64,000 nt of DNA from CBDATW01 sp965200605 (GCA_965200605.1 CBDATW010000002.1:372001-436000); one strand, 5' to 3'. Positions 41,133-52,084 are shown, numbered from the stretch's first letter. Numbers and translations are program-made. Notes: a model not told the origin generated them from the letters alone.

Positions 41133-42410
41133 TTATTGTCTTACTATAGTTTGGCTTCTTTCAGGTCCAACTGAAAAGATTGAAACTGGAAGCCCTGTTA
41201 ACTCTTCTATTTTATTAATATAATTTTGGGCATTTTGTGGAAGTTGATTAAATGAGGTCACTTTTGTAATATCTTCTTTTCATCCTGGTAGTGTAATGTA
41301 TTCTGGTTTAGCTTTGACTAAATCAGATTCAATAGCAGGAAATTCTACAATTCCTTTTTTACCATCTATTTCATATGATGTAGCAATTTTTAATTCATCA
41401 ATATTAGTTAATACATCAAGTAATGTTATTACTATATCACTCATTGATGAAGTTCTAATGGAATGTTTTAATGCCACAATATCAAGTCAGCCAACATCTC
41501 TTGGTCTACCTGTCGTTGTTCCAAATTCATTTCCTGTTTTTTGAATATATTTACCAATTTCTCCATCTATTAATGTAGGCATTTTTCCTTGGCCAACTCT
41601 AGAACAATATGCTTTAACAACACCATAGACTCTATTGATATGTTTCATATGAATTCCAGAACCAACTAAAGCAGATGAACCTGTTGGATTAGACGATGTA
41701 ACAAATGGGTATGTACCATGGTCTATATCAAGCAATAATCCTTGAGCTCCTTCATAAACAATTTTTTGACCTGCTTCTGCAAGGTCATTTAGAAACTTGC
41801 CGGTGTCTTTTACAAATGGTTTTAAAATTGCAGCATATTTTTTTGCATCCTCAAATAATTTATTAAAGCTAATTTCATCTTTTCTATAAACTTCTTTAAA
41901 TAGCTTATTATAGAACTTAACATTTTCTTTTAATTTTTTTTCTAAAATATCTTCTTTGATAAATTCAGCCATTCTAATTCCTGATCTTTTTGCTTTATCA
42001 CTATAAGTTGGTCCAATTCCTTTTTTAGTTGTACCAATTTTGTTATCTTTTTTAGCTTCTTCTTGATACTCATCAAGTAAAATATGATAAGGCATAATAA
42101 TATGTAGTCGATCAGAAATAACAATATTTTTAGAATATAGATTATTTTCTTTTAAATATTCTATTTCTTTAATAAATGCCTCTGGATTTAAAACACAACC
42201 ATTTGCAACAACTGCATATGTATCTTTTCTAACAACACCTGATGGCATTAAATGTAGTTTATACTTATTGTCTTTAACTACAACTGTATGACCGGCATTG
42301 TTTCCTCCTGATCATCTAACAACTGCCTTGGCATCACTGGCAAGATAATCAGAAATTTTTCCTTTTCCTTCATCTCCCCACAATGCTCCCATTACTATAT
42401 CTACTGGCAT
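41133..42410 (-). CDS. purA: Adenylosuccinate synthetase
   Basis: GTP-dependent joining of IMP and aspartate. 425 residues. Motifs: GALWGDEGKGK (P-loop), GGNNAGHTVV, GTTKKGIGPTYSDKAKRSGI, the GAQGLLLDIDHGTYPFVTSSN segment (shown in part), and GTTTGRPRDVGW. The stop of rsmG upstream overlaps its AGGAGAATAAT ribosome site. Two TGA codons encode Trp. Confidence 0.96.
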
Positions 42411-42411
42411 A

Positions 42412-43044
42412 TTATTCTCCTAACATCCTTTGTTTAATTAAATTAAATTTACGTGGATATTTATCATTTGTTTCTTTTTTCTTTTTAAAGATTAAAATTT
42501 TTGTATTAAGAACAGAGTCTTCAAGAGAGTAATTTTCTTCAAGATCAAAATTTAATATTGTTGCTGCTTTTTTAGCAACATTTAGTTCTTTGTCAACATT
42601 GGCTCCTTTTATTAAAACTAAAATGCCTCCAACTTTTAAATATTGACTGGCAATTTCAAGGCAAATGCTTGAATGGCCAAATGCTCTTGTTGTTGCAATA
42701 TCAAATTTTTCCTTATAATTAGCCCAAGCATCTTCAGCTCTTGTTGTAATCAAATCAAAATCAATATATTTATTAATTTTTTTTAAAAATTTAATTCTTT
42801 TTTCTTTAACTTCAAGTAATGTAAGTGAAATTGATCTATCTTTTAACTTTAATGGTATTCCTGGAATTCCACAACCTGTTCCAATATCTAAAATTGATTT
42901 ATTTTTAATATCAATTTTACTAAAGGAAGCAATTGAATCATCAATTAGGTTATTTTGAATTTTTTCTTTGGTCTTAAATCCAGTTAACATATGAATTTGA
43001 TTGTAATTAATTATGTCTTGGATATATTTATTATTTAAATTCAT
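42412..43044 (-). CDS. rsmG: 16S rRNA (guanine527-N7)-methyltransferase
   Basis: A 210-residue GidB-family methyltransferase. HMLTGFKTKEKIQNNLIDDS, the SAM loop SILDIGTGCGIPGIPLKL, LLEVKEKRIKFLK, and TTRAFGHSSICLE are all family blocks. It starts 14 bp inside the end of the upstream phosphoribosyltransferase gene, and its stop lies within the purA ribosome site. Confidence 0.93.
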   Translation of the reverse strand: MNLNNKYIQDIINYNQIHMLTGFKTKEKIQNNLIDDSIASFSKIDIKNKSILDIGTGCGIPGIPLKLKDRSISLTLLEVKEKRIKFLKKINKYIDFDLITTRAEDAWANYKEKFDIATTRAFGHSSICLEIASQYLKVGGILVLIKGANVDKELNVAKKAATILNFDLEENYSLEDSVLNTKILIFKKKKETNDKYPRKFNLIKQRMLGE

Positions 43045-43573
43045 CTTTTATTGATCCTATATAGGGAAATCTTCTTCCTCATTCATTAACATCAAGTCCT
43101 CAGCCAACAAGCCAATCTTTATTTTCACTTTCAATTACTGATCAATCAGGTTTAAATTTAATTTTTCTACCATTAACTTTATCAAGTAAAGTAGCAACTT
43201 TAATATCAGCAGCTCCAAGCTCTTTTAATGCTTTAATTACGCCCATTAATGTAGTAGCTGAATCAACGACATCTTCTAAAATTAGAATTTTTTTACCTTT
43301 AATATCAAGATTTTCTAATCCAAAATCAATTGATACCTTTGATTTTGATGATGCACCATGGGTAACAGAAGTTTTTATAAATTCACTAACAGTATCAAAT
43401 TCAAATTTAGTTGTTATTTGGCCAAAAAAGTTTATACATCCTTTTAATAATCCTAGAGTAATTACTGGTTCAGATTCATTTTTGTAATATTTATTAATTG
43501 ATGTTGTAGTTGCTTTAATTTTTTCTAGTATTTCTTTTTTGGTATACAATATTTCTTTAATTCTGCTATCCAT
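43031..43573 (-). CDS. hpt: Hypoxanthine-guanine phosphoribosyltransferase-like protein, copy 1
   Basis: Purine salvage PRTase fold, about 180 residues. The PRPP loop is ILILEDVVDSATTLMGV (canonical 'VEDIIDTGLT'), preceded by VITLGLLKGCINFFGQI and followed by the WSVIESENKDWLVGWGLD block typical of HPRT C-termini. The start is uncertain: ATG 43573 (MDSRIKEIL) fits the AAAGGA spacing better, while ATG 43585 is only 1-2 nt from that site. It overlaps the tail of the second copy. Substrate choice between hypoxanthine and guanine cannot be told. Confidence 0.85.
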
Positions 43574-44120
43574 TTTTATATTCATCCTTTACAATTGCTA
43601 TGTAGGGAAGGTTTCTTAGCCTTTCATCATAATCAAATCCCCAACCAATTAATCACTCTTTTGTATCAAGTGTTATAACAGATCAATCTGGCTCAAAATC
43701 TGTTTTTCTTCCATAAGGTTTGTTAATTAATGTGATGGTTTTAACCTCTTTTGCCTTTTTTTCTTTAAGCAAATAACTTTTTAATTTTTCAAGAGTAATG
43801 CCTGAGTCAACAACGTCTTCTGCAATTAAAACATTTCGCCCTTTAAGATCTGCTTTGGTTAATCATTTATGATAAAACTTATCACTATCAACTAATTTAT
43901 TATTTTTAGTTCTAGTAACTGAAATAAATTCATAATGAGAGTCAAAATCAAGATAAATAACTAAATTGGAGAGGAATAATACACATCCTTTTAAAACTCC
44001 AACAATAACTGGTTTGTCTTTATCTTTGTAATATTCATTAAGAGTTGGGGCAAACATCTTAATTTTTTTTCTAATTTGTCTTTCAGTTACTAAAATTTCT
44101 TTGGCTTCTTTAACTAACAT
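43566..44120 (-). CDS. hpt: Hypoxanthine-guanine phosphoribosyltransferase-like protein, copy 2
   Basis: Second tandem HPRT-family gene, 184 residues: VIVGVLKGCVLFLSNLV, PRPP loop NVLIAEDVVDSGITLEKL, and WSVITLDTKEWLIGWGFDYD. Its C-terminal LRNLPYIAIVKDEYK resembles RRFPYIGSIKDEFK of copy 1, showing an old duplication. The ATG overlaps the thyX stop (TAATG). One copy may prefer hypoxanthine and the other guanine or xanthine (inference). Confidence 0.87.
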
Positions 44121-45070
44121 TATTTTTTTACTCTTAAATCTTCTTTATTTTCATTTTTAAATGTTTTTCTTCATTGAACAAATCCCCGAACATTACCATA
44201 TCATCCTTTTTGAAGTTCTCCTTGATCATATCTAACCATTTCTTGATATTGATCAGCAGTCATTGCTTGGGCACAATGTTCAAATGGTGATCAATGTCCT
44301 GCACTTGATAACCTATTAAATAAACCTAGATCTTTTGCATAGTCATCTTGACCAGCAAAATTTAGATATGAAACTCTAGCACATCTAGCTGTTGCAATGG
44401 CAATCATTACATCATCAATTGTCATATCTTTTTCTTTTGCAAGTTTTTCAATTTCATCCATTCTGAATTTTCCTCCAAATGGAATATGTCATTCTTTACC
44501 TTTAAGTTTTTTAGGATTTGATGCATTGTATGCTTCAAGCATTTTAAATGCTACTTCTGCAATATGGATTTCAGCCTCATCATGAGCTCTTAGGGCAAAG
44601 TAGTTATCTCATTCTGTTGCTGTAACAATTATGGTATGCATCATATATGGTTCCATAATTCTATTTGTAATTTGTTTTGTAAGTCCCATTTCTGAAAGCT
44701 TTTTAGCTGAGGCAATAGCAGCATCCCTTCCTTCAAGTCATACTTTTTTAAATTCAGCTACTTTTTCTGGTTCTTCAAAATAGTGGCTTCCTTGCATTCC
44801 TTTATGTTCTTCCATTCATCCTGATGGAATAAATGGTTCATTTTCAAGTTTTTCCACTTGCTTAGCAAATGGAATAGCACGTGATGATGCTGAGTTTCTT
44901 GAAAATAATCTGTGAGTGTTAAACTCAGATAGAATTATTCTTGGGAATGTACAAACAAATGTTGTAATTCTATCTCCTTGCTCATTGATGCTATCTGCAA
45001 CAACTTCAGCTTTAATTAGATCTGAACTAAATTTTATTAGGTCAGTACCATTATTTAATTTATTGTTCAT
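44120..45070 (-). CDS. thyX: Flavin-dependent thymidylate synthase
   Basis: Makes dTMP from dUMP using FAD, NADPH and methylene-THF. 316 residues, a long variant. The ThyX signature RHRxxSxNxxSxRY appears as THRLFSRNSASSRAIP. Further family-like blocks are ITNRIMEPYMMHTIIVTATEW and SPFEHCAQAM. The start ATG 45070 is preceded by a GAGAG-like site; an upstream TTG in frame is less likely. It is the first gene of a long minus-strand run. The dUTPase at 15585 would supply dUMP. Confidence 0.9.
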
Positions 45071-45326
45071 TTTCAATTTTCTCTCTTTCAAATTATTCTT
45101 TTAGTGTTTATTTTACTTTTTAGTTATTTCATTTCAACCTTGATAAATAATTATATGTTTTGCCTTATATGTTAGTATTGATTATAGTACCGTATGCCTA
45201 ATATCTATAGTAGTAAGTTTCATTTGATTTACCTAATCTTATAGTACTAAATATTTTTTTAATAATTTTTATCTAAATAGTAAGAAAATAATATTAAAAT
45301 AAGTATTATAATTAAATTTGATATTC

Positions 45327-46157
45327 TTATCATTTTAATTTATCTTCTTCTGTATATAATGTTTCTGTTAATTTCTTTATTATTATGTTTTTTTCTTCAT
45401 CTCCCATATTTGGATGAAAATATTTTAACAAATTACTATTTTTTAAAATTTTAGTTGTTTTAACTGCTCGATCAAATGTATTGTTTAAGTTTCAAAATAC
45501 ATAAGGGTCATTTTTTAAATTAATATTTTCGAATCCAGTTGTTTCTCTTAAACATCTTATTTTACTCTCTTCATATTTTTCAATTTCAATTATTGAAATT
45601 CCATCACTTTCCATCCATTTATAAATATTTTCAAATAGAAACTGACAATTTACACCTATTTTAATATAAGCTTTTTTTCATTCTCCTGTCTCTAATTCTC
45701 AAATTACTCTCATACCTCTATTTTCGTTATCTTTATCATCCTTTTCCAAATATAATGATCTTCTTGTGAAGTCTAAATCATCTTTAAATTCGGAAAATTT
45801 ATAATACGGGATTAAGTCAAAATGATTTATTGGAGGGCTTGCGGAAATATTGGTTTTTGTATTATTAGCTGTTGGCTCTTTCAAGGAAGTGGTTAATCAT
45901 AAGAGTCCAAAAACTAAACAAATAATTCCTATTGTAATATTTTTATAATTAGGTTGACAACTTTTATTACTGCATTTTGGTATTTCATCTTTTGTTATTT
46001 TTGTTTTTGTTTTACATGAATTACAAACAAAATTATTATTTTCATCAAGCTTACTTTTCAATAACAGACATAATGTACAAAGCTGTTGCCCATTGCTAAA
46101 CTTTTCTTTAGCTTTAGATCTGCAGCCTTGATTTGTGCATTGTTTTCATATTTTCAT
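45327..46157 (-). CDS. Zinc-ribbon, single-pass membrane protein of unknown function
   Basis: 276 residues. The N-terminal 70 residues hold pairs of cysteines arranged as zinc ribbons: CTNQGC, CTLC, CNSC and CSNKSC. One membrane helix follows (ITIGIICLVFGLLWLTTSL, about 73-91). A long C-terminal domain, presumably outside the membrane, has no recognised motif, contains a DNENRGMRVIWELETGEW segment and is rich in Lys, Glu and Asn. The start has AAGGAATAAAA and follows rsmI by 2 nt. The 256-bp gap after it to thyX (45071-45326) is AT-rich, with no feature recognised. Confidence 0.7.
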
Positions 46158-46159
46158 TT

Positions 46160-46858
46160 TTATTCCTTATTATTAATTAGTAATACATATTCACCTTTAA
46201 TGATTTCTGGTAAATCATCAATAACTTCATCAACTTTTCCAAAATAATATGTTTCATGGAGTTTTGTTAGTTCTTTTGCAACAAATATTTCTTTATTGCC
46301 TAGAGTTTCATGTAACTCATTAAGTGATTTTCTTAATTTAAAACATGAAACATAAAATATTAATGTTTGTTTTATAACTTTTAATTCTTTAAATAGTTTT
46401 ATTCTTTGAGAAGTTTTATCAGGCAGAAATCCATGAAAGTAATTAGTAGTTGGAAATCCAGATGCAACAAGAGCGCTTGTATATGCAATTGGTCCTGGAA
46501 CTACTACTACATTGACTTTTCTATTTTTTAATTTTCTAACTAAAGGGAAGCCTGGATCTGATATTAATGGTGTTCCTGAATCTGAAACTAAACCAATATT
46601 TTGATGAGCTTTAAATAATTCAATTACTTTATCAGTCATAGAATTTTCTTTAACCACATCATATCTTAAAAGTTTTGGTTTATTTTCTACTTCAAGAAGC
46701 TTTAATAGCTTTCCAGTGACTCTTGTATCTTCACAAAGAAGCAATGTAACTTTTTCTAGAGTTTCTTTTAGTCTAATTGAAGCATCATTTATATTTCCAA
46801 TAGGAGTAGCTAGAATAAATAGAGTTGGATTGTTATTGTTAAAACTTTTTTTAATCAT
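46160..46858 (-). CDS. rsmI: 16S rRNA (cytidine1402-2'-O)-methyltransferase
   Basis: A 232-residue tetrapyrrole-methylase fold enzyme. LFILATPIGNINDASIR, LLLCEDTRVTGKLL, VSDSGTPLISDPGFPLVRKL and VVPGPIAYTSALVASGFPT are diagnostic, as is the FHGFLPDKTSQR loop. The holB stop lies in its ribosome site (TAGGAGAAAAA). Order dnaX-tmk-holB-rsmI is typical of mollicutes and Firmicutes. Confidence 0.95.
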   Translation of the reverse strand: MIKKSFNNNNPTLFILATPIGNINDASIRLKETLEKVTLLLCEDTRVTGKLLKLLEVENKPKLLRYDVVKENSMTDKVIELFKAHQNIGLVSDSGTPLISDPGFPLVRKLKNRKVNVVVVPGPIAYTSALVASGFPTTNYFHGFLPDKTSQRIKLFKELKVIKQTLIFYVSCFKLRKSLNELHETLGNKEIFVAKELTKLHETYYFGKVDEVIDDLPEIIKGEYVLLINNKE

Positions 46859-46866
46859 TTTTTCTC

Positions 46867-47529
46867 CTATTTAAGTTCATTTAATACTTTTGCAATTATT
46901 AAATTAATATTTACATTAGCATTTAATAAATTAATGACTTCAAGTATATTTTTGTTTAGTTCTAAATCTTCTTTTGAATTTTTACTTTGTGTAAATTTAA
47001 GCAATAAGGATTTAATTTCTTCTCTTGATAGATTTTGTCATTCAATTTCGAAAGGTTTTGAATTTAATAAATGCTCTAAATTTTCATTTTTATCAGCTTC
47101 AGCTTCATTATCTTTTAAATGAATAATTTGACATCTTGTTTGAATAGTTTCTAAAACTGCATTGGCATTTGTAGTTGTAAATGTAAAAATTACATCTAAA
47201 TCTGGTTCTTCAATAAATTTTAGAAAAGCATTTGCTGCCTTTGGTGTAATATTTTCAATTCCTTGAATAATAATCATCTTAGGTTGATTGCCAAATGCAG
47301 CTGTAGAACAGAAATCTTTTAGAGATTCAATTGCTTCAATCTTTATTTTATCTTCATAACCATTTACCATGACTAAATTAGGATTTAATTGATTATCAAT
47401 TGATTTACAATTTTTACAATCATCATTTAATCCACAAACTTTATCTTTAATGATTCCAAGGGCATAAATTAATGATTGCTGAGGTTTTATTGATTCTACA
47501 ATAAAGGCATTGGCATTATTATGTTTCAT
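46867..47529 (-). CDS. holB: DNA polymerase III delta' subunit
   Basis: Clamp-loader subunit, 220 residues, short relative to E. coli. It has the zinc-like CGLNDDCKNCKSI, IIIQGIENITPKAANAFLKFIEEP (the sensor-like helix block) and TTTNANAVLETIQTRCQII (SRC motif as TRC). No Walker A, as expected for delta'. It overlaps tmk by 11 bp. Confidence 0.88.
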
Positions 47530-48142
47530 CTAAAACCTCTTTTATAATTTTTAAAATATTTTCATTCATTTTTTCTATAGAATCGGAGGATTCTACAAAT
47601 TTAATATTTCTACCAGGGAAAAATTCAGGGAGTTTTTTAAAACCTTCTTTACATTTCATATGAAATTCTTTTGATTCATTATCTAATCTGTTAATTTCTC
47701 TATTATGATCATTGATTCTTTTTTGAGCAATATTAATATCTACATCTAAAACAATTGTTAAATCTGGTGTGAAATTTTCAATAGCATTTCAATTAATGTT
47801 TTTTATTTCTTCAATTCCTAGTCCTCTGGCATATCCTTGGTAAACAATTGAAGAATCAAAGTATCGATCACAAACCACTCACTTATTACTTTCAAGTGCT
47901 GGTTTAACAATTTCTTTGATGTGTTCAATCCTAGCAGCAGCAAAGGTTAGAGCTTCTGCTTCTGGAGAAATCTTTTCATTAACAATAATATCTCTAAATT
48001 TTTCTGCTACTTTATTTCCGCCAGGTTCTCTAGTTTTAATTACATCAATACCTTTTGATTTAAGATATTTAAAAATGTAATTAGCTGCAGTGGATTTTCC
48101 AGCACCGTCACATCCTTCAATTGTAATAAATAAGTTTTTCAT
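47519..48142 (-). CDS. tmk: Thymidylate kinase
   Basis: Phosphorylates dTMP to dTDP. 207 residues: P-loop EGCDGAGKST (9-18), KTREPGGNKVAEKFRDI (DRX/REPGG motif), FAAARIEHI, VVCDRYFDSSIVYQGYARG (the DRY motif) and LTIVLDVDINIAQKRI. The ATG overlaps the dnaX stop by TAATG. It works downstream of ThyX in the same nucleotide route. Confidence 0.95.
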
Positions 48143-49965
48143 TATTCAAATTCCTCCAATTCCAAAACATCTCCAAATAAGTCTTGTGCTTGTTGTACTT
48201 CTGTTTTATCCATAATTGTTTTTTCTTGATATTTGGGTACTTCAATATTTATTGGATTAGGTAAACTTTTGTTTGCTTTTAATGATTTATAATTTGATAC
48301 TTCTTGATTTCATTGTTCTTTTCATGATCCTACAAATAAATATTCTCTACCAAAAATTTCTTTTACAAATTTTAAAAAGTCATTATCTTTTGCATAAGAA
48401 TTTAATACATTTGATGAAGCTTCATATTCATATGTGACAATTACTGCATCATTTGAAGCTGCAGCTATTTTACAGTTAGAAAATAAGGCAATTCATCTTG
48501 AATTTTCTTTTGTTCTTTCTAATTTATCTAAATCTCTAACTTTTTGTGAAATGAATTCTCTTTGAGATTTAACAGAAAGTAATAATATATTTAAAATTTC
48601 ATTTATTGCTTCTTGTTCTAATGTACTTTCAATGGCTTCAGATTCTATTTCAGCAGTTATATCTTTTTGTTCAGCCTTAATTTCAGCAAGAAGTTCATTT
48701 TTTTGATCATCTGATAATTTAACTTCTTCTTTTGGATATTCTTTTATCTCAGATGGGTCGTTGTAGGGTTTAATTTCAATTTCTTTTTCTCCAACAACTG
48801 GATTTGATTCTTCAATCTTTATTTCTTTTTTTATTTCTGTTTTTAAATTTTCTTCAATTAATTGTGATGTTGGTTCTTCTTTTGAAATTTCACCTTTTTT
48901 TTCATTATTATTAATTTTTGTTAATTCAAAAATACAAATTTCAAATTGAAGTTTTGGATTTGCTGAATATTTTATTTTTTCAAGTGAGTTTTTAATTATA
49001 TCAACTGCTGCAAATATAAAATCTTGTCTATATTCAATATTTTTATCTTTAATAACAGAAATGTATTTACCATCATTGTTTTCAATATAGTCTTTTACTA
49101 AAACATCTTTTAGAAATATCAATATATCTTCAAGAACAATATGATAATTAGTTGAGCTTTGATTTACCTTTTGAAGTTTTTGATAAACTGGTTGTAAATC
49201 ACCATTGTAAGCTAATGAAATTAGTTCTGTTAAATCTTTTGTAGGTATTAAATTATGCACTTGGTTAATAACATCAATTGTTAATTTAGTTTCTAGATGG
49301 ATGCATTGTTCTGTTATTGATAGTGCTTTTCTTACAGAACCATTAGACATATCAGCAATTGTTTTTAAAGCTTTTTGATCATAGGCTTTATTCTCTTTTT
49401 CCATTATGTTAGATAGAAGATTACTAATATTTTTTGATGTAACTTTTTTAAAAGTATATCTTTGACACCTTGTTAAAATAGTTTCTGGAATTTTATGTTC
49501 TTCTGTTGTAGCTAAAATAAAGATTGAATTACTTGGAGGCTCTTCTAATGTTTTAAGCAAAGCGTTAAAAGCTGATGTACTTAGCATATGAACTTCATCT
49601 ATTATATAAACTTTGTATTTGCACACTATGGGTGGATATTGAATTGAATCAATTAGGTTTCTTATTTGATCTACACCATTATTAGAAGCGGCATCCATCT
49701 CAATAATGTCCATTGTTGTATTATCATTTATAGCCAAACATGATTTGCATGTGTTGCAAGGCTTGTTTTCTTCTAAACAATTGACTGCTTTAGCCATAAT
49801 TTTAGCTAATGTTGTTTTACCTGTGCCTGATTTGCCAGAAAAAAGATAAGAATGAGCTATCTTATTCTTTTCGATTGCTTTTATTAGGGAATTTTTAATA
49901 ATATCTTGACCAATAATTTCATTAAATGATTGTGGACGGTATTTTCTGTAAAGAGTTTTGTGCAT
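48142..49965 (-). CDS. dnaX: DNA polymerase III gamma/tau subunit
   Basis: Clamp-loader ATPase, 607 residues. Walker A GKSGTGKTT near residue 45, zinc cysteines CLEENKPCNTCKSC, Walker B IIDEVHMLSTSAFNALLKTLEEPP and TRCQRYTFKK. A Lys/Glu-rich linker (about 370-460) and a tau-like C-terminal domain follow. No obvious slippery sequence for a gamma form was noted. The start is preceded by GGAGAGATAA, and a -10 TATAAT lies at 49989-49994. Confidence 0.95.
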
Positions 49966-49998
49966 TTATCTCTCCAATCTACATTTTAATTATATAAT

Positions 49999-50026
49999 AA
50001 AATACTCCCCTATAGGGGAGTATTTT
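49999..50026. terminator. Strong bidirectional-type terminator hairpin
   Basis: AAAATACTCCCC-TATA-GGGGAGTATTTT perfect stem between tadA and dnaX. The GC core and T-runs on both sides make it a good terminator of the SRP RNA-tadA transcript. Confidence 0.8.
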
Positions 50027-50078
50027 ACTTTAAAACGATTAATAATGTTTATTTCAATAATATTATAACACTTTTTAA

Positions 50079-50480
50079 CTAAATTCTTTTGTTTTTAAAG
50101 AATCTCTTAATGATTTCTTCAAAATAAGTAATCTTTTTAAAAGAAAATTTAGTCTTATAATTAATCTCCTTGATTGATTTAGACAAATAATAGACTTTTT
50201 TAATTCTAGAGGCCTTAATTACTTCCTGGCACATATTGCAAGGTTCCAAAGTTGTATATAAAACTGTGTTATCCAACTTTCAAGTACCTAATTTCTTGCT
50301 AGTTTTCTTAATAACATTAATTTCAGCATGACCTAACACACTGTTTTTATCTTCTTTATTATTAATAGCTGATGAAATCACTTTATTATTCAAGGTAATT
50401 ATAGCTGCAATAGGCACTTCATCTTTCTTATATGCTTTTTCTGATAATTTTTTTAGTTTTTTTAATAAATTTTCATTCAT
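50079..50480 (-). CDS. tadA: tRNA(adenine34) deaminase
   Basis: Makes inosine at the wobble base of tRNA-Arg(ACG). 133 residues. Zinc and catalytic motif GHAEINVIKK, then LYTTLEPCNMCQEVI. It is short at both ends compared with typical TadA (150-165). The Trp in LGTWKLDNT is TGA-encoded. It is adjacent to the SRP RNA and dnaX, the classical Firmicutes order. Confidence 0.92.
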
Positions 50481-50501
50481 TTTAGTCTCTTTTTTTAAAA
50501 A

Positions 50502-50572
50502 GTCACACACAATACTAATACTTATGGCTGCTTCATTCCTGATCTGACCAGATTCGTAGGTACTGTTGTGAC
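50502..50572 (-). ncRNA. ffs: Signal recognition particle RNA (4.5S type)
   Basis: On minus the apical core GGTCAG-ATCAGGAATGAAGCAGCC matches the conserved SRP RNA tip (GGUCAG...GGAA.GAAGCAGCC). GTCACA at the 5' end pairs with TGTGAC at the 3' end. T-rich sequence follows. It is about 71 nt and sits just upstream of tadA, as in Bacillus. Exact ends are estimated from the stem. Confidence 0.88.
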
Positions 50573-50590
50573 ATATTTATTATATCACAA

Positions 50591-50606
50591 TGTTTCACGT
50601 GGAACA
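50591..50606. promoter_or_regulatory. parS site 1 (ParB binding)
   Basis: TGTTTCACGTGGAACA, an exact match to the Bacillus-type parS consensus (TGTTNCACGTGAAACA on the other strand). It lies directly downstream of the serS stop. Confidence 0.92.
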
Positions 50607-51872
50607 TTACTTAATTAAATCTTTTTTCATATATGGAATCAATACTTTTGGTACCCTAATTGAACCATCTTTTTGTTGATAGTTTTCTATAATAGCTGCA
50701 AGGGTTCTTCCAATAGGTAAACCTGACCCATTTAGAGTGTGTACAAGCTCTAGTTTACCTTCAATATTTCTATACTTAATATTAGCTCTTCTAGATTGGA
50801 AATCTGACATGTTTGAGCAGGAAGAAATCTCTCTATATGTTTCTTGTGAAGGTAGTCAAACCTCAATATCATAGGTCTTTGAACTAGAAAACCCTAAATC
50901 ACCAGTACATAATTCAATGACTCTATAAGGTAGTTCTAATTCTTGTAAAATTTGTTCTACATAGTTAGTCATTTCTTCTAAATCCTTCATTGAATTTTCA
51001 GGTTTAGAAAACATGACCATTTCTACCTTGTGAAATTGGTGTTGACGTATGATACCTTTGATGTCTTTTCCGCCTGATCCAGCTTCTGATCTAAAACATG
51101 GTGAATATGAAGTGTATTTTATAGTTTTTTCTACATCAATTACTTCATTTTTATGAATATTTGTTAATGAAACTTCAGAAGTTGGTATTAAATAAAAGTT
51201 TTCTTTATCTATTTTATATAAATCTTCAGCAAATTTTGGTAATTGACCAGTATTTTGCATTGAATCATGATTTACAATATATGGGGTTAGTATTTCTTCA
51301 AATTTGTTTAATTCTGTTTGCTTATCTAATAGATATTGTGTTAAAGCTCTATGAATTTTAGCGCCATCACCTCTATAAATGGCAAATCTTGAGCCTGTTA
51401 CTTTTGCTGCATCTTCAAATGATATGATTTTTAGATTTGTTCCTAGATCAGCATGGTCTTTTATTTGAAAATCAAAGTTTCTTATTTTGCCATTTTTTCT
51501 CATTTCAACATTTTCAGTTTTATCTTTACCAATTGGCACTGTTTCACGTGGAACATTTGGTGTTTTTAATAAAATTTTTTTTATTTTTTCTTCTGCTACT
51601 TTTTGTTTTTCATCTAGTTTTGAAATTTCATCTCCAATATTTGCAACTTCATCTAAAATTGGTTGTACATCTCCACCTTTAGCTTTGATTTTACCAACTT
51701 CTTTTGACTTAAAATTTCTAAAAGCTTTTTTATCTTCAACTTCTTTAATTATCTTTACTCTAATTGCTTCTTGGTCAATTGCTTCTTTTAGATAAGAGAA
51801 GCTTTGGCCTCTTTTTTCTAACTCTTTAATAATTTTTACTGGATCATTTTTTAATAATTTAATGTTAATCAT
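50607..51872 (-). CDS. serS: Seryl-tRNA synthetase
   Basis: Class II synthetase, 421 residues. N-terminal coiled-coil arm (about 30-105, KIKEVEDKKAFRNFKSKEVGK region). Motif 2 is YSPCFRSEAGSGGKDIKGI with RQHQFHKVEM, and motif 3 is NGSGLPIGRTLAAIIENYQ. TPYIVNHDSMQNTGQLPKF and FYLIPTSEVSLTN are intact. Regulated by a T-box leader. It contains parS site 2 within codons near residue 110 (NVPRETVPIG). Confidence 0.96.
51540..51555. promoter_or_regulatory. parS site 2, inside serS
   Basis: The same 16-bp TGTTTCACGTGGAACA as site 1, placed within the serS coding sequence. It falls where the codons for N-V-P-R-E-T occur, so the site is embedded in protein sequence. Confidence 0.92.
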
Positions 51873-51890
51873 TTTTTTCTCCTTAATTAA

Positions 51891-52084
51891 AAAACCTCAC
51901 ACAAAATAATTGTGTTGAGGAGCGAGTGATCGCGGTGCCATCCTTCTTTTTTTCTTAATTACATATTTTGATAAAGCTCAGGAGTAGATTTCGTTAATTT
52001 TTGTGTTTGGTTTGCAGCAAATTACCAAATCTCTAATTTCACAATTTAATTAATTACTTGTTCCGTCTTTGCTTCATTATTATA
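51891..52084 (-). promoter_or_regulatory. T-box riboswitch of serS with promoter
   Basis: On minus, after a TATAAT (52079-52084), a Stem I region is followed by the T-box core GGATGGCACCGCG. A terminator CCTCAACACAA...TTGTGTGAGG-TTTTTT then precedes the serS ribosome site. Uncharged tRNA-Ser should pair with the TGGC bulge and favour antitermination. The specifier triplet could not be fixed confidently by eye. Confidence 0.9.
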
